From Saccharothrix carnea (lineage in GTDB: Bacteria; Actinomycetota; Actinomycetes; Mycobacteriales; Pseudonocardiaceae): DNA of 64,000 nt. The position numbers were made by a program, and so were the translations under genes. A model generated the notes under the pieces. That model was not told the DNA's origin and ran no database searches. It worked only from the letters and a program-made list of their open reading frames with translations. Numbering within the stretch: the first letter of the stretch is position 1; each line of letters begins with the position of its first letter. The stretch spans positions 124,001 through 188,000 of the forward strand of contig NZ_PYAX01000004.1 of assembly GCF_003014735.1 (NCBI RefSeq), in the 5' to 3' direction. Below, piece by piece: positions 12,195 to 22,201 of the stretch.

Positions 12195-15100
12195 GACTGC
12201 ACCTTCTCCTTCGACGCGGGCTTGGCCAGGATTCCGAGGAGCTTCACGTGGCCGCCCAGCAGCTGTTCCACCCGCGCGGGGTCCACCTCGCGGGCGTAGT
12301 CGATCCGGACCGCGACCGGGTCGGACTCGACGTCGACGGCGAACACGACGTCGAAGTGGCCGAGCAGGTCGGCCTCCTCCACCTGCCGGGCGCTGCCGCA
12401 CGCGATGGACACCGTGCGGTCGACGCCGCGGCAGGCGACGAACCGTTCGAGGTCGAGCCGGTCGTTGCCGTCGAGCTGGCGCCGGTAGTCGTCCAGCACC
12501 TCGGCGAGGTCGGCCTTGCCGGCGAAGTCGAACCGGACCACGGCCACCCGGCCGTCGTCGTCCACGACGCACAGCGAGACCTCGTCCTCGCCGAGCACCT
12601 TGTTGAGCGTGACCGCGAGCGCGACGTGCGCCAGGTCCGCCGGGTCGTGGGCACCGGCCTTCCGCAGCCGTTCCAGGGTGGCCCTGGTCCGCGCGGGCAG
12701 CGTGGCCTCGACCCGGCCGTCCGCCGTGGCGTCGGTGGTGAACCACGACTCGGGCAGCCGCACGCCGAAACCGGTCAGCAGCGCGTCGGCGTCACGCCGG
12801 GCGAGCCTCGACTCCAAGTGCTTCTGCAGCTTGCCGATGGTCGGGTTCGCGAACAGGTCGCTGACGTCGAGCATGCCCGGGAACTGCCGGTGCAGCTCCT
12901 CCAGCAGCAACACGAGGCTGAACGAGTTGCCGCCGAGGTCGAAGAAGCTCTCGTCGTAGCCGATCGGGATGTCGCCGAGCACCTTGCGCCAGGCCGCGAC
13001 CAGCTCCTGCGCCACGCCCGTGCGCGGCTCGTCCGCCCGCCCGGTCTCCACCGGTTGGTCGGCCCGCGCCTCCAGCGTCCTGCGGTCGACCTTGCCGCTG
13101 GTCGTCATCGGGATGTCCGCCACCGGGGACAGCGTCGCGGGCACCATGTAGTCGGTCAGGCGCTCGGCCAGCCAGTCCCGCAACGCCTCCGGCGCCAGGT
13201 AGGCGCCCTCGCGCACCTGGTAGAACCCGCGGATGACCTGGCTTCCGCTCGGCAGCTGCTGGACGATCACCGCCGCGCCGGTCACCAGGTCGTGCCCGGT
13301 GATCGCGAGCTCGATCTCGGCCAGCTCGACGCGGTAGCCGCGGATCTTCACCTGGTCGTCCACCCGGCCCAGGCAGTGCACCTCGCCGCCCTGCCACAGC
13401 GCGCGGTCGCCGCTGAGGTAGATGCGGCCGTACCCGAACGGGTTCTCGCGGAACCGCTCGCCGGTCAGCTCGGGCCGGTGCAGGTACCCGGGCGACACCC
13501 CGAGTCCGCCGATCCACAGGTTCCCGGCCGTGCCCTCGGGCACCAGCCGGAGGTTGTCGTCCAGCACGTAGAACGTCGTGTTGACGATCGGCGTGCCGAT
13601 GGTGACGGGCCCGGTGGCGCCGGTGAGGTCCTTGACGCTGGACCAGATGCACGTCTCGGTCGGGCCGTAGACGTTGTACAGGCCCAGCGAACCGTGCTCC
13701 CGCAGCTGCGGCAGCAGGTCTTCGGGGAAGCCCTCGCCGCCGACGATGAGCTTCTCCAGCCGCGCCAACGTGGTCCGGGCGGCCTCGGGGTCGGCGTACA
13801 GCAGGCGCAGCCGGGTCGGCGTCATCTGCAGGTACTCGACGCCGTTGGCCGCGACGAACCCGGCGATGTCCGCGGGCGTGCGGACCTCCGACTCGCCCGC
13901 CACCACGACCGTGCCGCCCTTGGCGAGGGTCAGCAGGGTCTCCAGCAGGAAGATGTCGAACGACGGGGTGGTGAGGCAGCCCACCGCCTTGTGCTCGGCC
14001 CACCCGAGCGCCTCGGGCATCCCGACGAGGAAGTTCGCCAGCGACCCGTTCGTCACCGTGACGCCCTTGGGGGTCCCGGTCGAGCCGGACGTGAAGATGA
14101 CGTACGCGAGGTCGTCCGGCCCGGACGGCGTCGCGGTGGCCGCACGCCCGGCGGGCGGACCGTCCGGCGGCGGCACCAGCGCGAGGTCGCCGAGGTCCAC
14201 CGCGGCGGCCAGCGCCTCGGTGCACACAACCTTCTTCGGCTCGGCGGTGTCGATCACCAGCCGCAGCCGCTTGGCCGGGTCCTTCACGTCCATCGGCAGC
14301 CACGCGGCGCCGATGCGGTTGACCGCCAGCATCAGCGTGAGCAGTTCCGGTGACGGCGGCAGCAGCAGCCCGACCAGGTCGCGCTCGCCGAGGCCCTGAC
14401 CGCGCAGCAGACCGGCGTACCGGTCCACCCGCTCGTCCAGCTCGGCGTAGGTGATGTCTTCACCGCCGAAGCGGATCGCGGGACGTCCCGCGTGGTCGCG
14501 CAACGCCGTGTCGAACAGCTCGGCGAGGGACGGCACGTCCGTCACGACCGGCCCGGTGCCCCAGGCCAGCAGCCGGTCCCGGGTCTCGTCGTCCAACCGG
14601 GACAGTTCTTCGACGGTCTGGTCGGGCTCGCGCACGACCCGGGCGATCAGGTCCACGTACCGCTCGACCAGCTCGGTCATCCGCCGCTCGCCGTACACGC
14701 CGGAGAAGTTCAGGTCGCCGAACAGGCCACCGTCGCGCTCGGTGAGTTCCAGGGACAGCGCGAACATCGAGCGCGGTACGCCGAAGTCCTCCGACGTGCC
14801 CTCGACGTCACCGAACCGGTGCACGCGCTCGCGGGCGTTGGTGAAGGTGAACATCACGTCGAACAGGGCGTTGCGGCCGAAGTCGCGGTCGAGGTCCAGT
14901 TCCTGGACCAGCACGTCGTAGGAGTACGACGAGTGGTCCACCGCCGCGAGGCTGGTGTCGCGCACCGCTTGCAGCAGGTCCGGCACGCGGGTGTCCGCGG
15001 TCGGGCGGATGCGCAGCGGCAGCGACTGGGCGAACATGCCCACGGTGTCCTCGAACGACCCGATGATCCGCTGGTCCAGGGGGATGCCGACGCACAGGTC

Positions 15101-18100
15101 GTCGGAGCCCGTGGCGTCGGCCAGCAGCACCGACCACAGCGACAGGTAGAAGATGAACGGCGTGGTGCGGTGCCGCTCGATGACCGCCTTGGCCGCCTGG
15201 TGCAGCTCGTCGTCGATCCGGAAGTAGTGGTGCGTCCCGGCGAAGTCGTTCACCAGCGGGTACGGCGAGTCGGTCGGCAGGCTCAGCGGCGGCGGGACGG
15301 TCTCGAACTCCCGCAGCCACCACCTCCGGTGCTCCTCGTACGCGGGCAGGCCGACCGAGCGGACCTGCTGCCGCACGAACGCCGGGTAGCCGGCTGAGCG
15401 CACGTCCGCCAGCTCGCCGCGGGCGAGGTACTCGGCGAGGTCGTCGAGGATGATGTCGATCGACCCGCCGTCGGCGATGATGTGGTGCAGCGAGAGCACC
15501 AGGTGGTGCGTGCCCTCGGCGTCGATGACGATCCCGCAGCGCCACAGCGGCGGGTTCGCCAGGTCGAACGGCCTGTTCATCACCGCGACGACGTCCTCGC
15601 GGCGCAACGCGGGGTCGCTCGCCTGGTCGAAGACGTGGAACTCCGGGGTGACGTCCGGCGCGACGCGCGCCTTGATGTCGGTCGCGTCGATCTCGTAGTA
15701 GCCGCGCAGCTTCTGGTGCTTGCGCGCGATCGCCCGGAACGCCTCGGCGATCCGCTCGCGGTCCGGCGCGCCGTCGAACCGCAGGCCGGTCACGATCTGG
15801 TAGGCCTCGTTGCCGCCGCGCATCCGCGACAGCACGTAGACCCGCTTCTCCTGCTCCGACACCGCGGTGTCGGCGATCGGCGCCAGGACCGGACGCGTGC
15901 CGGACGCCACACCGCGCGGTGCCGTCGAGGTCGACCGCCGGAAGTCGAACCCACCGGCGCGCAACGCCTCCACGCTGGTCCGGATGACCTCGAAGATGCG
16001 GTCCTGGTGCTCCTGCGTGTGCGCCAGGGAGAAGAACGCGGTCCGCCGCTCCCACACGTACACGCCGTGGAACACCATGAGCTTGAAAAACAGGTTTAGC
16101 GTCAACGACAGCTGCGACATGTCGCGCGGGACGACCGTCTCGTACCGGTACAGCGACGAGAAGTGCGCCACCTTCAGCGGCACTTCCTCCGCCTCGAAGT
16201 AGTCGTTCACGCGCTCCGCGAAGTCCGCGGTGAGCTGGTTGACCCGGGCCAGCTCCTCGGCGCCGTGGTCGCGCAGGTGGGTCAGCGCGGCCTTGCAGGC
16301 GGCCATCGTCAACGGGTGCTTGCAGAACGTGCCGGCGAAGAACGTCGTGGGCACCGCGGGCTTGGAGTCGTCCACGTCGCTCCACGCGCCGCCGTCCACG
16401 GCGTCGAGGTACTTGCTCTTCCCGGCGATGATGCCGATCGGCATGCCGCCGCCGACGAGCTTGCCGTACAGCGACATGTCCGACTCGACGCCGAAGTACT
16501 CCTGCGCGCCGCCCAGCGCGGCCCGGAAGCCGACGATCATCTCGTCGAAGATCAGCGCGATCCCGTGCTCGGTGCAGATCTCCCGCAGCTCGCGCAGGAA
16601 CTCGGTGGGCTGCAGCGCCGGGTTGCGCGACTGGACCGGCTCGACCAGCACGGCGGCCAGCTCGGCGCCGTGGCGCCGGAGGCGGTCCAGCGACTCGGGG
16701 CTGCCGTAGGTGAGCACGATCGTGTCGTCGACCGCCGACTGCGGGATGCCGATCGAGGTGGGGATGCTGTCCTCGCCGTCGGCCTCCGCCAGCACGGCGT
16801 CGTAGCTGCCGTGGAAGGAGGTGAGGAACCTGGCCACCTTGTCCCGGCCGCTGACCGCGCGGGCCAGCCGCACCGACACCATCACGGCCTCGGTGCCGGT
16901 GTTGCAGAAGGCGACCCGCTCGGCGCCGGTCATCTCGTGGACCAGTTCCGCGACCTCGCCCGCCACCCGGTTCTGCGGGCCCAGCTCGTAGCCGCGGTCG
17001 AGCTGGTCGCGCACGGCGTCGACGATGAAGTCGGGCTGGTGGCCGAAGAAGTGGACGCCGTAGCCCATCGCGGTGTCGATGTACTCGTTGCCGTCCACGT
17101 CCCAGAACTTCGCCCCGCGCGACCGGGCCGACACGACGGGGTAGACCGTCTCCTTGATGCTGGGGTTGAAGTTGAGCGAGGCGATCCAGTCCGCCAGCAC
17201 CTCGCGGTGCTCACCGGTGTACACCTTGGACGTCGGGGTCTTCGCGGTGAACCGGGCCACGAAGTCGCGGATGAACTCGGCCTGCTCGGGGGTGAGCCGG
17301 TCGTCGACCAGCTCGATGTTGTTGGTGTACGTGCCGACCTTGCGCGCCTCGGGGGCCGGGCGGCGCGTCTTCGCCTTCGGCGCGGGTGCCTGGACCTCCG
17401 CACTCGTGGTCGCGCCCGCGAGCACGTCCAGCTGCTGCTGCATGATCTCCAGCTGCGACCGGATGATGCCCTCGATGCCGGGCGCCTGCGCGGCGGCACC
17501 GACCTCGAGCCGGGCGCGGACCTCGGCCACCGGGGCCACGGCGGCACCCGGCTGCGGGGACGGCGTCGGCTCGGCCGGGATCAGCGGCGCCGCCTCGGCG
17601 GGCCGGTGCTCCAGCACGAAGTCGGCCAGCAGCCCCGGCGTGTAGAGCGACTCGAAGAACGCCTTGATCGGGATGTCGAGGGAGTACTCCGCCTCGACGC
17701 GCTTGCCCAGCTGGACCAGCATCAGCGAGTCGATGCCCAGCGCGAACAGCTGGACCGACTCGTCGATCGCGTCCGCGGCGACACCGGTGACCTGGCTGAT
17801 GCACTGCTTGACGAACGCGACGACCACTTCCCGCTCGGCCATGCGCCGCACACCGGTCCTTTCCTCCTCGGCGACGACGGGACGCGCCACCACCTCACCG
17901 CTCTGCTCCCCGGCCCGGTCGGAGTACCAGGTCCGGCGCCGGTCGAACGGGGTGCGCGGCAGGTCGCGGACGAGGGTGCCGGACCCGCCGCCGGGCAGCC
18001 TGCCCCACTCCAGCGAACGCCCCAGTTCCCACAGCACGGCCGCGCTCTCCAGCAACTGCCGGGTGTCGGACCGTCCTTTCCGGAGGCTCGGCAGGACGAC

Positions 18101-21100
18101 CGCGGTGTCCGCGAACTCCTGCGCGACGAGACCGCCGACCGTGGCGGTGGCGCCGATCTCCAGGAAGACGCGCGCGCCGCCGTCGATCGCGCTGCCGACC
18201 GCCGCCCGGAACAGGACGGGCTCGACCAGGTGCCTGCTCCAGTACGACGCGTCGATCGGCGAGTCCGCCGCGACCGGCTCGCCGGTCACCGCGGAGATCC
18301 ACGGCAGGGCGGGCGGGTCGAACGCGTGGTGGCGGATCTGCTCGTGCAGGTCGTCCGCCGCCTGGGCCATCTGCGCCGAGTGGTACGGGTGCGTGACGTC
18401 CAGCCGCTCGGTGAAGATCCGCTGCTTGCGCGCGGCCTTCAGCACCGCGGCCAGGCTCTCGGTGGCACCGGCCACGGTCGTGTTCTCGGCCGCGTTCACC
18501 GCGGCGACGGAGACGTCCGGGTAGTCGGCCAGCAGCTGCTCCGCCCGTTCCCGGGAGCACAGCAGCGTCGCCATCGAACCGTCCTGCGTGGACGCTTCGA
18601 CCACGCGCGCCCGGCGGGTCACCAGGTCGACCGCCTGGGTGAGGCTCATGACCGACGCGAAGCAGGCCGCCGCGTACTCGCCGATGCTGTGGCCGATCAC
18701 GGCCGAGGGCGCGACGCCGAGCGCCTGCCAGTACCGGGCCAGCGCCAGCTCGACGGCGAAGATCATCGCCTGGGTGTGGCGCGGCGACCGGAACGGTGCC
18801 TCGTCGTCGCCGAACATCGCCTCGATCGGGGAGACGTCGCCGATCCGGCGGAACACCCGGTCGATCTCGTCCAGCTCGTCCCGGAAGACCTCGGCGTGCT
18901 CGTACAGCTCACGCGCCATGCCGGGGTACTGGGTGCCCTGGCCGGAGAACACGAACACCTGGCCCGCGTCGGCCTCGGGCCGGGTCGCGAGGGAGCCCAG
19001 CGCGGTCTCGACCGCGGCCGGGATGCCGGTGACGGAGTCGCTGACCAGCGCCGCCCGGTGCCGCAGGGCCGCGCGCCGCTCCCCCAGCGTGTGGGCGATG
19101 TCGGCGAGGTCCGCGGTGGTGCCCTCGCTCCACTCGGCCAGGTTGCGCAGCGCGGTGCGCAGCGCCGCGTCCGACTTCGCCGAGACGGGCAGCAGGCGCG
19201 CCAGGCCGGGCGTCGACCGCGCCGGGACGGCCTTCGGCTCGTACTCCTCCACGATCATGTGCGCGTTGCTGCCGTTGATGCCGAACGAGCTGATCCCGGC
19301 CCGGCGGCGGTCGCCGACCGGTTCCCACGGCACCTCGTCGGCCACCACCTCGATCGGGATGGCGTCCCAGTCGATCAGCCGGTTGCCCTCGCGGAAGTGC
19401 AGCGTCGCCGGGAGCCGGCCGTGCCGCATGGACACGATGACCTTGCACAGCGCCGCCATGCCCGCCGCGGACTCCAGGTGCCCGAGGTTGGACTTGACGC
19501 TGCCGACGCGCAGCTTCTCCCGCCTGCCCGCGAAGACCCGGGCCAGCGCGTTGACCTCCTGCGGGTCGCCGATCGGCGTGCCCGACCCGTGCGCCTCGAC
19601 GTAGTCGACGTCCTCGATCCCGACGCCCGCCTCGGCCATCGCCGCCTCGACCACGCGCTGCTGCGCGGTGCCGCTCGGCACGGTGAACCCGCCGCCCTGG
19701 CCGTTGTGGTTGATCGCCGAGCCGCTGATCACGGCCAGGATGTCGTCACCGTCGCGTTCGGCGTCCGACAGGCGCTTGAGGACGACGACCGTGCCGCCCT
19801 CGCTGCGGATGTAGCCGTCCGCGCCGTCGTCGAAGCTGCGGCACCGCCCGGTCGGGGACAGCGCCTGCAGCCGCGACCACGACACGTGGCCCTCCGGGCT
19901 GAGGATCAGGTTCACCGCCGCGGCCACGACCATGTCGCAGCCGCCGTGCTGGAGTTCCCGACCGGCCTGGTGCAGCGCGTACAGCGAGGACGCGCAGGCC
20001 GCGTCGATCGCCTGGCTGGGTCCTTCGAAGCCGTAGGTGTAGGAGATCCGGCCGGCCGCCGAGTTCGCCATGTTGCCGGTGTAGCTGTACCGCTCCGCCG
20101 GATGCCCGAGGTTCTTCGCGACCTGGACGTAGTCGTTGGTGTAGATGCCGACGAACACGCCGACGCGCCGGTCGCGCCCGGCGGCGGTCGGGTCCATCCC
20201 CGCGTCTTCGAGCGCTTCCCAGGTCAGCTCCAGCAGCAGGCGCTGCTGGGGGTCGATCGACTCGGCCTCGGTGGGCGAGATGTTGAAGAACAGCGGGTCG
20301 AAGCCGTCCACCTGGTCGAGGTAGCCGCCCTGGGTGGTGGTGACCTCGCTGGTGTCGAGGTCGCTGTGCGCCCACCGGTCGGCGGGCACCTCCCGCACCA
20401 CGTCGACCTTGCCGCTCAACGTCTCCCAGAGCTGGTCGCGGGTCTGGATGCCGCCGGGCAGCCGGAACGCCATGCCGACCACCGCGATGGGCTCGGCGGA
20501 GAACGTGCCCGCCGCAGGCACCGGGCCGGAGCGCACCTCGGCCGGCGCGCGGTCCCGGTCGACCCGTCGGGTCAGCTCGTCGGTGAGCGCGTTCGCGGTC
20601 GGGTGGTCGATGATGAACGTGCTCTCCAGCGAGACGCCCAGCTCACGGGCGAGCCCGCTCTGCAGCCTGATCAGCTGGACCGACGTGCAGCCCAGCTCGA
20701 ACAGGCTCTTCTCGTAGTCGTCCTGGCGCAGCTCGGTGCCGATGCCGAGCACGTCGGCGACGTGCTGCGACACCAGGTTCGCCAGCGACGCGCCGCCTGC
20801 GGGCTTGGCGGGCGCGGCGTCCGCGCGGGAGTCGGCGGCGGGTGCGTCCAGGTCGGGCAGGTCGATCGTCCGGCCGCGGCCGGCGAGCACCGGTTCCCAG
20901 TCCACCGCCAGGCCCTGCACGTGCGCCTCGGCGAGCGAGGTCAGGAAGTGGTCCAGGCGCTGCTCGTCGCGCCGCAGGGAGTTCAGCACCGGCACCGCGA
21001 CGCCGACTGCCTCCGCGGTCTGCCGCAGCGCCAACGTCAGCACCGGGTGCGCGGTGACCTCGACGAACGCCTGGTAGCCGTCCGCCAGCATGGCCCTGGT

Positions 21101-22120
21101 CGCGCTCTCGAACAGCATCGGCTGACGCAGGTTGCGGTACCAGTACTCGGCGTCCAGCCCGGCGGTGTCGACCGCCGCGCCCGCCATGCCGGAGTAGAAC
21201 GGGACGTCCGACGCGCGGGGGGTGATCGACGCCAGGGAGGTCAGCACGGTGTCCCGCACCTCCTCGACCCGCGGGCAGTGCGCGGCCAGCGGCACGGACG
21301 TCACGTGGGCGTAGACGCCCGCGGCGCGCAACTGCTCCGCCGCCAGCGCGAGCACCGCGCGGTCACCCGAGACGACCACCGTGCGCGGCGCCATCACGCC
21401 CGAGACGTCGACGTCGTGGCCGTGCTCCGCGAACCACGAGGTCACCTCGTGCACCGGCAGCGCCACCACGGCCATGCCGCCCCGACCGGCCAGCGTCGAC
21501 TGCGCGCGGCTCCACAGCACGGCGGTCTTCGCGGCGTCGTCCAGCGACAGCGCGCCGGACACGCAGGCCGCGGCGACCTCGCCGATGCTGTGCCCCACCA
21601 CGGCCCGCGGCCGGACACCGTAGGACCCCCACAGCTCGGCCAGGGCCACCATGATCGCGAACAGCACCGGCTGCACGACGTCCGTCTGCTCGTACAGGTC
21701 CGGCGCGTCCGACCTCAGCACGTCGACGAGCGACCAGTCCGCGTGCGGTGCCAGGGCGTCGGCGCACTCTTCGATGCGCCGGGCGAACACCGGTGCGGTG
21801 TCGAGCAGTTCGGCCGCCATGCCCGGCCAGATCGCGCCCTGGCCCGGGAAGACGAACGCGGTGCGTGCCGCGTCGGTGGCCGTTCCCTCGACCACCCGCG
21901 GGCTCGGCCGCCCTTGGGCGAGCAGGGTCAGCGGTTCGGCGAAGTCGTCGCCGGCGCCCAGCAGCACCGCGCGGTGGGCGTGCGGCGGACGGGTCGTCGC
22001 CAGAGTGCGACCCACGTCCCACGCGTCGACGCCACCGCCCACGGCGAAATCGCGCAACCGCCCGGCGACGTCGCGCAGCGCCTGTTCGCTCGGCGCGCCC
22101 AGGATCCAGGGAATCGTCAT
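12191..22120 (-). CDS. Hybrid PKS/NRPS: AT-ACP-KS-AT-ACP-aminotransferase-C-A-PCP
   Basis: This protein has 3309 residues from ATG 22120, chosen for the GGGAGGTGAG ribosome site just ahead; an upstream GTG at 22198 lacks this support. Domains: AT1 (about 85-400, GHSIGE Ser178), ACP1 (450-520), KS (545-960, Cys709, EAHGSGTPIGDP), AT2 (1055-1345, Ser1145, THPYHS), ACP2 (Ser1465), class-III PLP aminotransferase (1600-2060; FDE motif, Lys1887 in SLYGKLVGGG), condensation domain (2085-2510, HHIIADG), adenylation domain (2530-3030, TSGSTGTPKG, YGPTE, TSGKVDRR), PCP (LGGNSF) and about 150 extra residues resembling the end of a condensation domain. The AT/KS/AT/AMT/C/A/PCP order matches the iturin/mycosubtilin ItuA/MycA type. 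It should turn a beta-ketoacyl-ACP into a beta-amino acyl chain and join it to an amino acid, probably glycine. Confidence 0.94.
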   Translation of the reverse strand: MTIPWILGAPSEQALRDVAGRLRDFAVGGGVDAWDVGRTLATTRPPHAHRAVLLGAGDDFAEPLTLLAQGRPSPRVVEGTATDAARTAFVFPGQGAIWPGMAAELLDTAPVFARRIEECADALAPHADWSLVDVLRSDAPDLYEQTDVVQPVLFAIMVALAELWGSYGVRPRAVVGHSIGEVAAACVSGALSLDDAAKTAVLWSRAQSTLAGRGGMAVVALPVHEVTSWFAEHGHDVDVSGVMAPRTVVVSGDRAVLALAAEQLRAAGVYAHVTSVPLAAHCPRVEEVRDTVLTSLASITPRASDVPFYSGMAGAAVDTAGLDAEYWYRNLRQPMLFESATRAMLADGYQAFVEVTAHPVLTLALRQTAEAVGVAVPVLNSLRRDEQRLDHFLTSLAEAHVQGLAVDWEPVLAGRGRTIDLPDLDAPAADSRADAAPAKPAGGASLANLVSQHVADVLGIGTELRQDDYEKSLFELGCTSVQLIRLQSGLARELGVSLESTFIIDHPTANALTDELTRRVDRDRAPAEVRSGPVPAAGTFSAEPIAVVGMAFRLPGGIQTRDQLWETLSGKVDVVREVPADRWAHSDLDTSEVTTTQGGYLDQVDGFDPLFFNISPTEAESIDPQQRLLLELTWEALEDAGMDPTAAGRDRRVGVFVGIYTNDYVQVAKNLGHPAERYSYTGNMANSAAGRISYTYGFEGPSQAIDAACASSLYALHQAGRELQHGGCDMVVAAAVNLILSPEGHVSWSRLQALSPTGRCRSFDDGADGYIRSEGGTVVVLKRLSDAERDGDDILAVISGSAINHNGQGGGFTVPSGTAQQRVVEAAMAEAGVGIEDVDYVEAHGSGTPIGDPQEVNALARVFAGRREKLRVGSVKSNLGHLESAAGMAALCKVIVSMRHGRLPATLHFREGNRLIDWDAIPIEVVADEVPWEPVGDRRRAGISSFGINGSNAHMIVEEYEPKAVPARSTPGLARLLPVSAKSDAALRTALRNLAEWSEGTTADLADIAHTLGERRAALRHRAALVSDSVTGIPAAVETALGSLATRPEADAGQVFVFSGQGTQYPGMARELYEHAEVFRDELDEIDRVFRRIGDVSPIEAMFGDDEAPFRSPRHTQAMIFAVELALARYWQALGVAPSAVIGHSIGEYAAACFASVMSLTQAVDLVTRRARVVEASTQDGSMATLLCSRERAEQLLADYPDVSVAAVNAAENTTVAGATESLAAVLKAARKQRIFTERLDVTHPYHSAQMAQAADDLHEQIRHHAFDPPALPWISAVTGEPVAADSPIDASYWSRHLVEPVLFRAAVGSAIDGGARVFLEIGATATVGGLVAQEFADTAVVLPSLRKGRSDTRQLLESAAVLWELGRSLEWGRLPGGGSGTLVRDLPRTPFDRRRTWYSDRAGEQSGEVVARPVVAEEERTGVRRMAEREVVVAFVKQCISQVTGVAADAIDESVQLFALGIDSLMLVQLGKRVEAEYSLDIPIKAFFESLYTPGLLADFVLEHRPAEAAPLIPAEPTPSPQPGAAVAPVAEVRARLEVGAAAQAPGIEGIIRSQLEIMQQQLDVLAGATTSAEVQAPAPKAKTRRPAPEARKVGTYTNNIELVDDRLTPEQAEFIRDFVARFTAKTPTSKVYTGEHREVLADWIASLNFNPSIKETVYPVVSARSRGAKFWDVDGNEYIDTAMGYGVHFFGHQPDFIVDAVRDQLDRGYELGPQNRVAGEVAELVHEMTGAERVAFCNTGTEAVMVSVRLARAVSGRDKVARFLTSFHGSYDAVLAEADGEDSIPTSIGIPQSAVDDTIVLTYGSPESLDRLRRHGAELAAVLVEPVQSRNPALQPTEFLRELREICTEHGIALIFDEMIVGFRAALGGAQEYFGVESDMSLYGKLVGGGMPIGIIAGKSKYLDAVDGGAWSDVDDSKPAVPTTFFAGTFCKHPLTMAACKAALTHLRDHGAEELARVNQLTADFAERVNDYFEAEEVPLKVAHFSSLYRYETVVPRDMSQLSLTLNLFFKLMVFHGVYVWERRTAFFSLAHTQEHQDRIFEVIRTSVEALRAGGFDFRRSTSTAPRGVASGTRPVLAPIADTAVSEQEKRVYVLSRMRGGNEAYQIVTGLRFDGAPDRERIAEAFRAIARKHQKLRGYYEIDATDIKARVAPDVTPEFHVFDQASDPALRREDVVAVMNRPFDLANPPLWRCGIVIDAEGTHHLVLSLHHIIADGGSIDIILDDLAEYLARGELADVRSAGYPAFVRQQVRSVGLPAYEEHRRWWLREFETVPPPLSLPTDSPYPLVNDFAGTHHYFRIDDELHQAAKAVIERHRTTPFIFYLSLWSVLLADATGSDDLCVGIPLDQRIIGSFEDTVGMFAQSLPLRIRPTADTRVPDLLQAVRDTSLAAVDHSSYSYDVLVQELDLDRDFGRNALFDVMFTFTNARERVHRFGDVEGTSEDFGVPRSMFALSLELTERDGGLFGDLNFSGVYGERRMTELVERYVDLIARVVREPDQTVEELSRLDDETRDRLLAWGTGPVVTDVPSLAELFDTALRDHAGRPAIRFGGEDITYAELDERVDRYAGLLRGQGLGERDLVGLLLPPSPELLTLMLAVNRIGAAWLPMDVKDPAKRLRLVIDTAEPKKVVCTEALAAAVDLGDLALVPPPDGPPAGRAATATPSGPDDLAYVIFTSGSTGTPKGVTVTNGSLANFLVGMPEALGWAEHKAVGCLTTPSFDIFLLETLLTLAKGGTVVVAGESEVRTPADIAGFVAANGVEYLQMTPTRLRLLYADPEAARTTLARLEKLIVGGEGFPEDLLPQLREHGSLGLYNVYGPTETCIWSSVKDLTGATGPVTIGTPIVNTTFYVLDDNLRLVPEGTAGNLWIGGLGVSPGYLHRPELTGERFRENPFGYGRIYLSGDRALWQGGEVHCLGRVDDQVKIRGYRVELAEIELAITGHDLVTGAAVIVQQLPSGSQVIRGFYQVREGAYLAPEALRDWLAERLTDYMVPATLSPVADIPMTTSGKVDRRTLEARADQPVETGRADEPRTGVAQELVAAWRKVLGDIPIGYDESFFDLGGNSFSLVLLLEELHRQFPGMLDVSDLFANPTIGKLQKHLESRLARRDADALLTGFGVRLPESWFTTDATADGRVEATLPARTRATLERLRKAGAHDPADLAHVALAVTLNKVLGEDEVSLCVVDDDGRVAVVRFDFAGKADLAEVLDDYRRQLDGNDRLDLERFVACRGVDRTVSIACGSARQVEEADLLGHFDVVFAVDVESDPVAVRIDYAREVDPARVEQLLGGHVKLLGILAKPASKEKVQS

Positions 22121-22201
22121 CGCCGCCTCACCTCCCGGTCGCACGGGGTGCTTGCCATGACGGCCTCCGGTGTGTTCGCGGCGCGCGGGATCTGACACGG
22201 T

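Noticed and set aside
16163-22195. 2010-residue plus-strand frame opposite the hybrid synthase
   Set aside because: Antisense shadow of the PKS/NRPS gene; no domain motif and no ribosome site.
22121-22198. Longer start of the hybrid synthase at GTG 22198
   Set aside because: The extra 26 residues are basic and unlike the family, and the ATG at 22120 has a near-ideal ribosome site.
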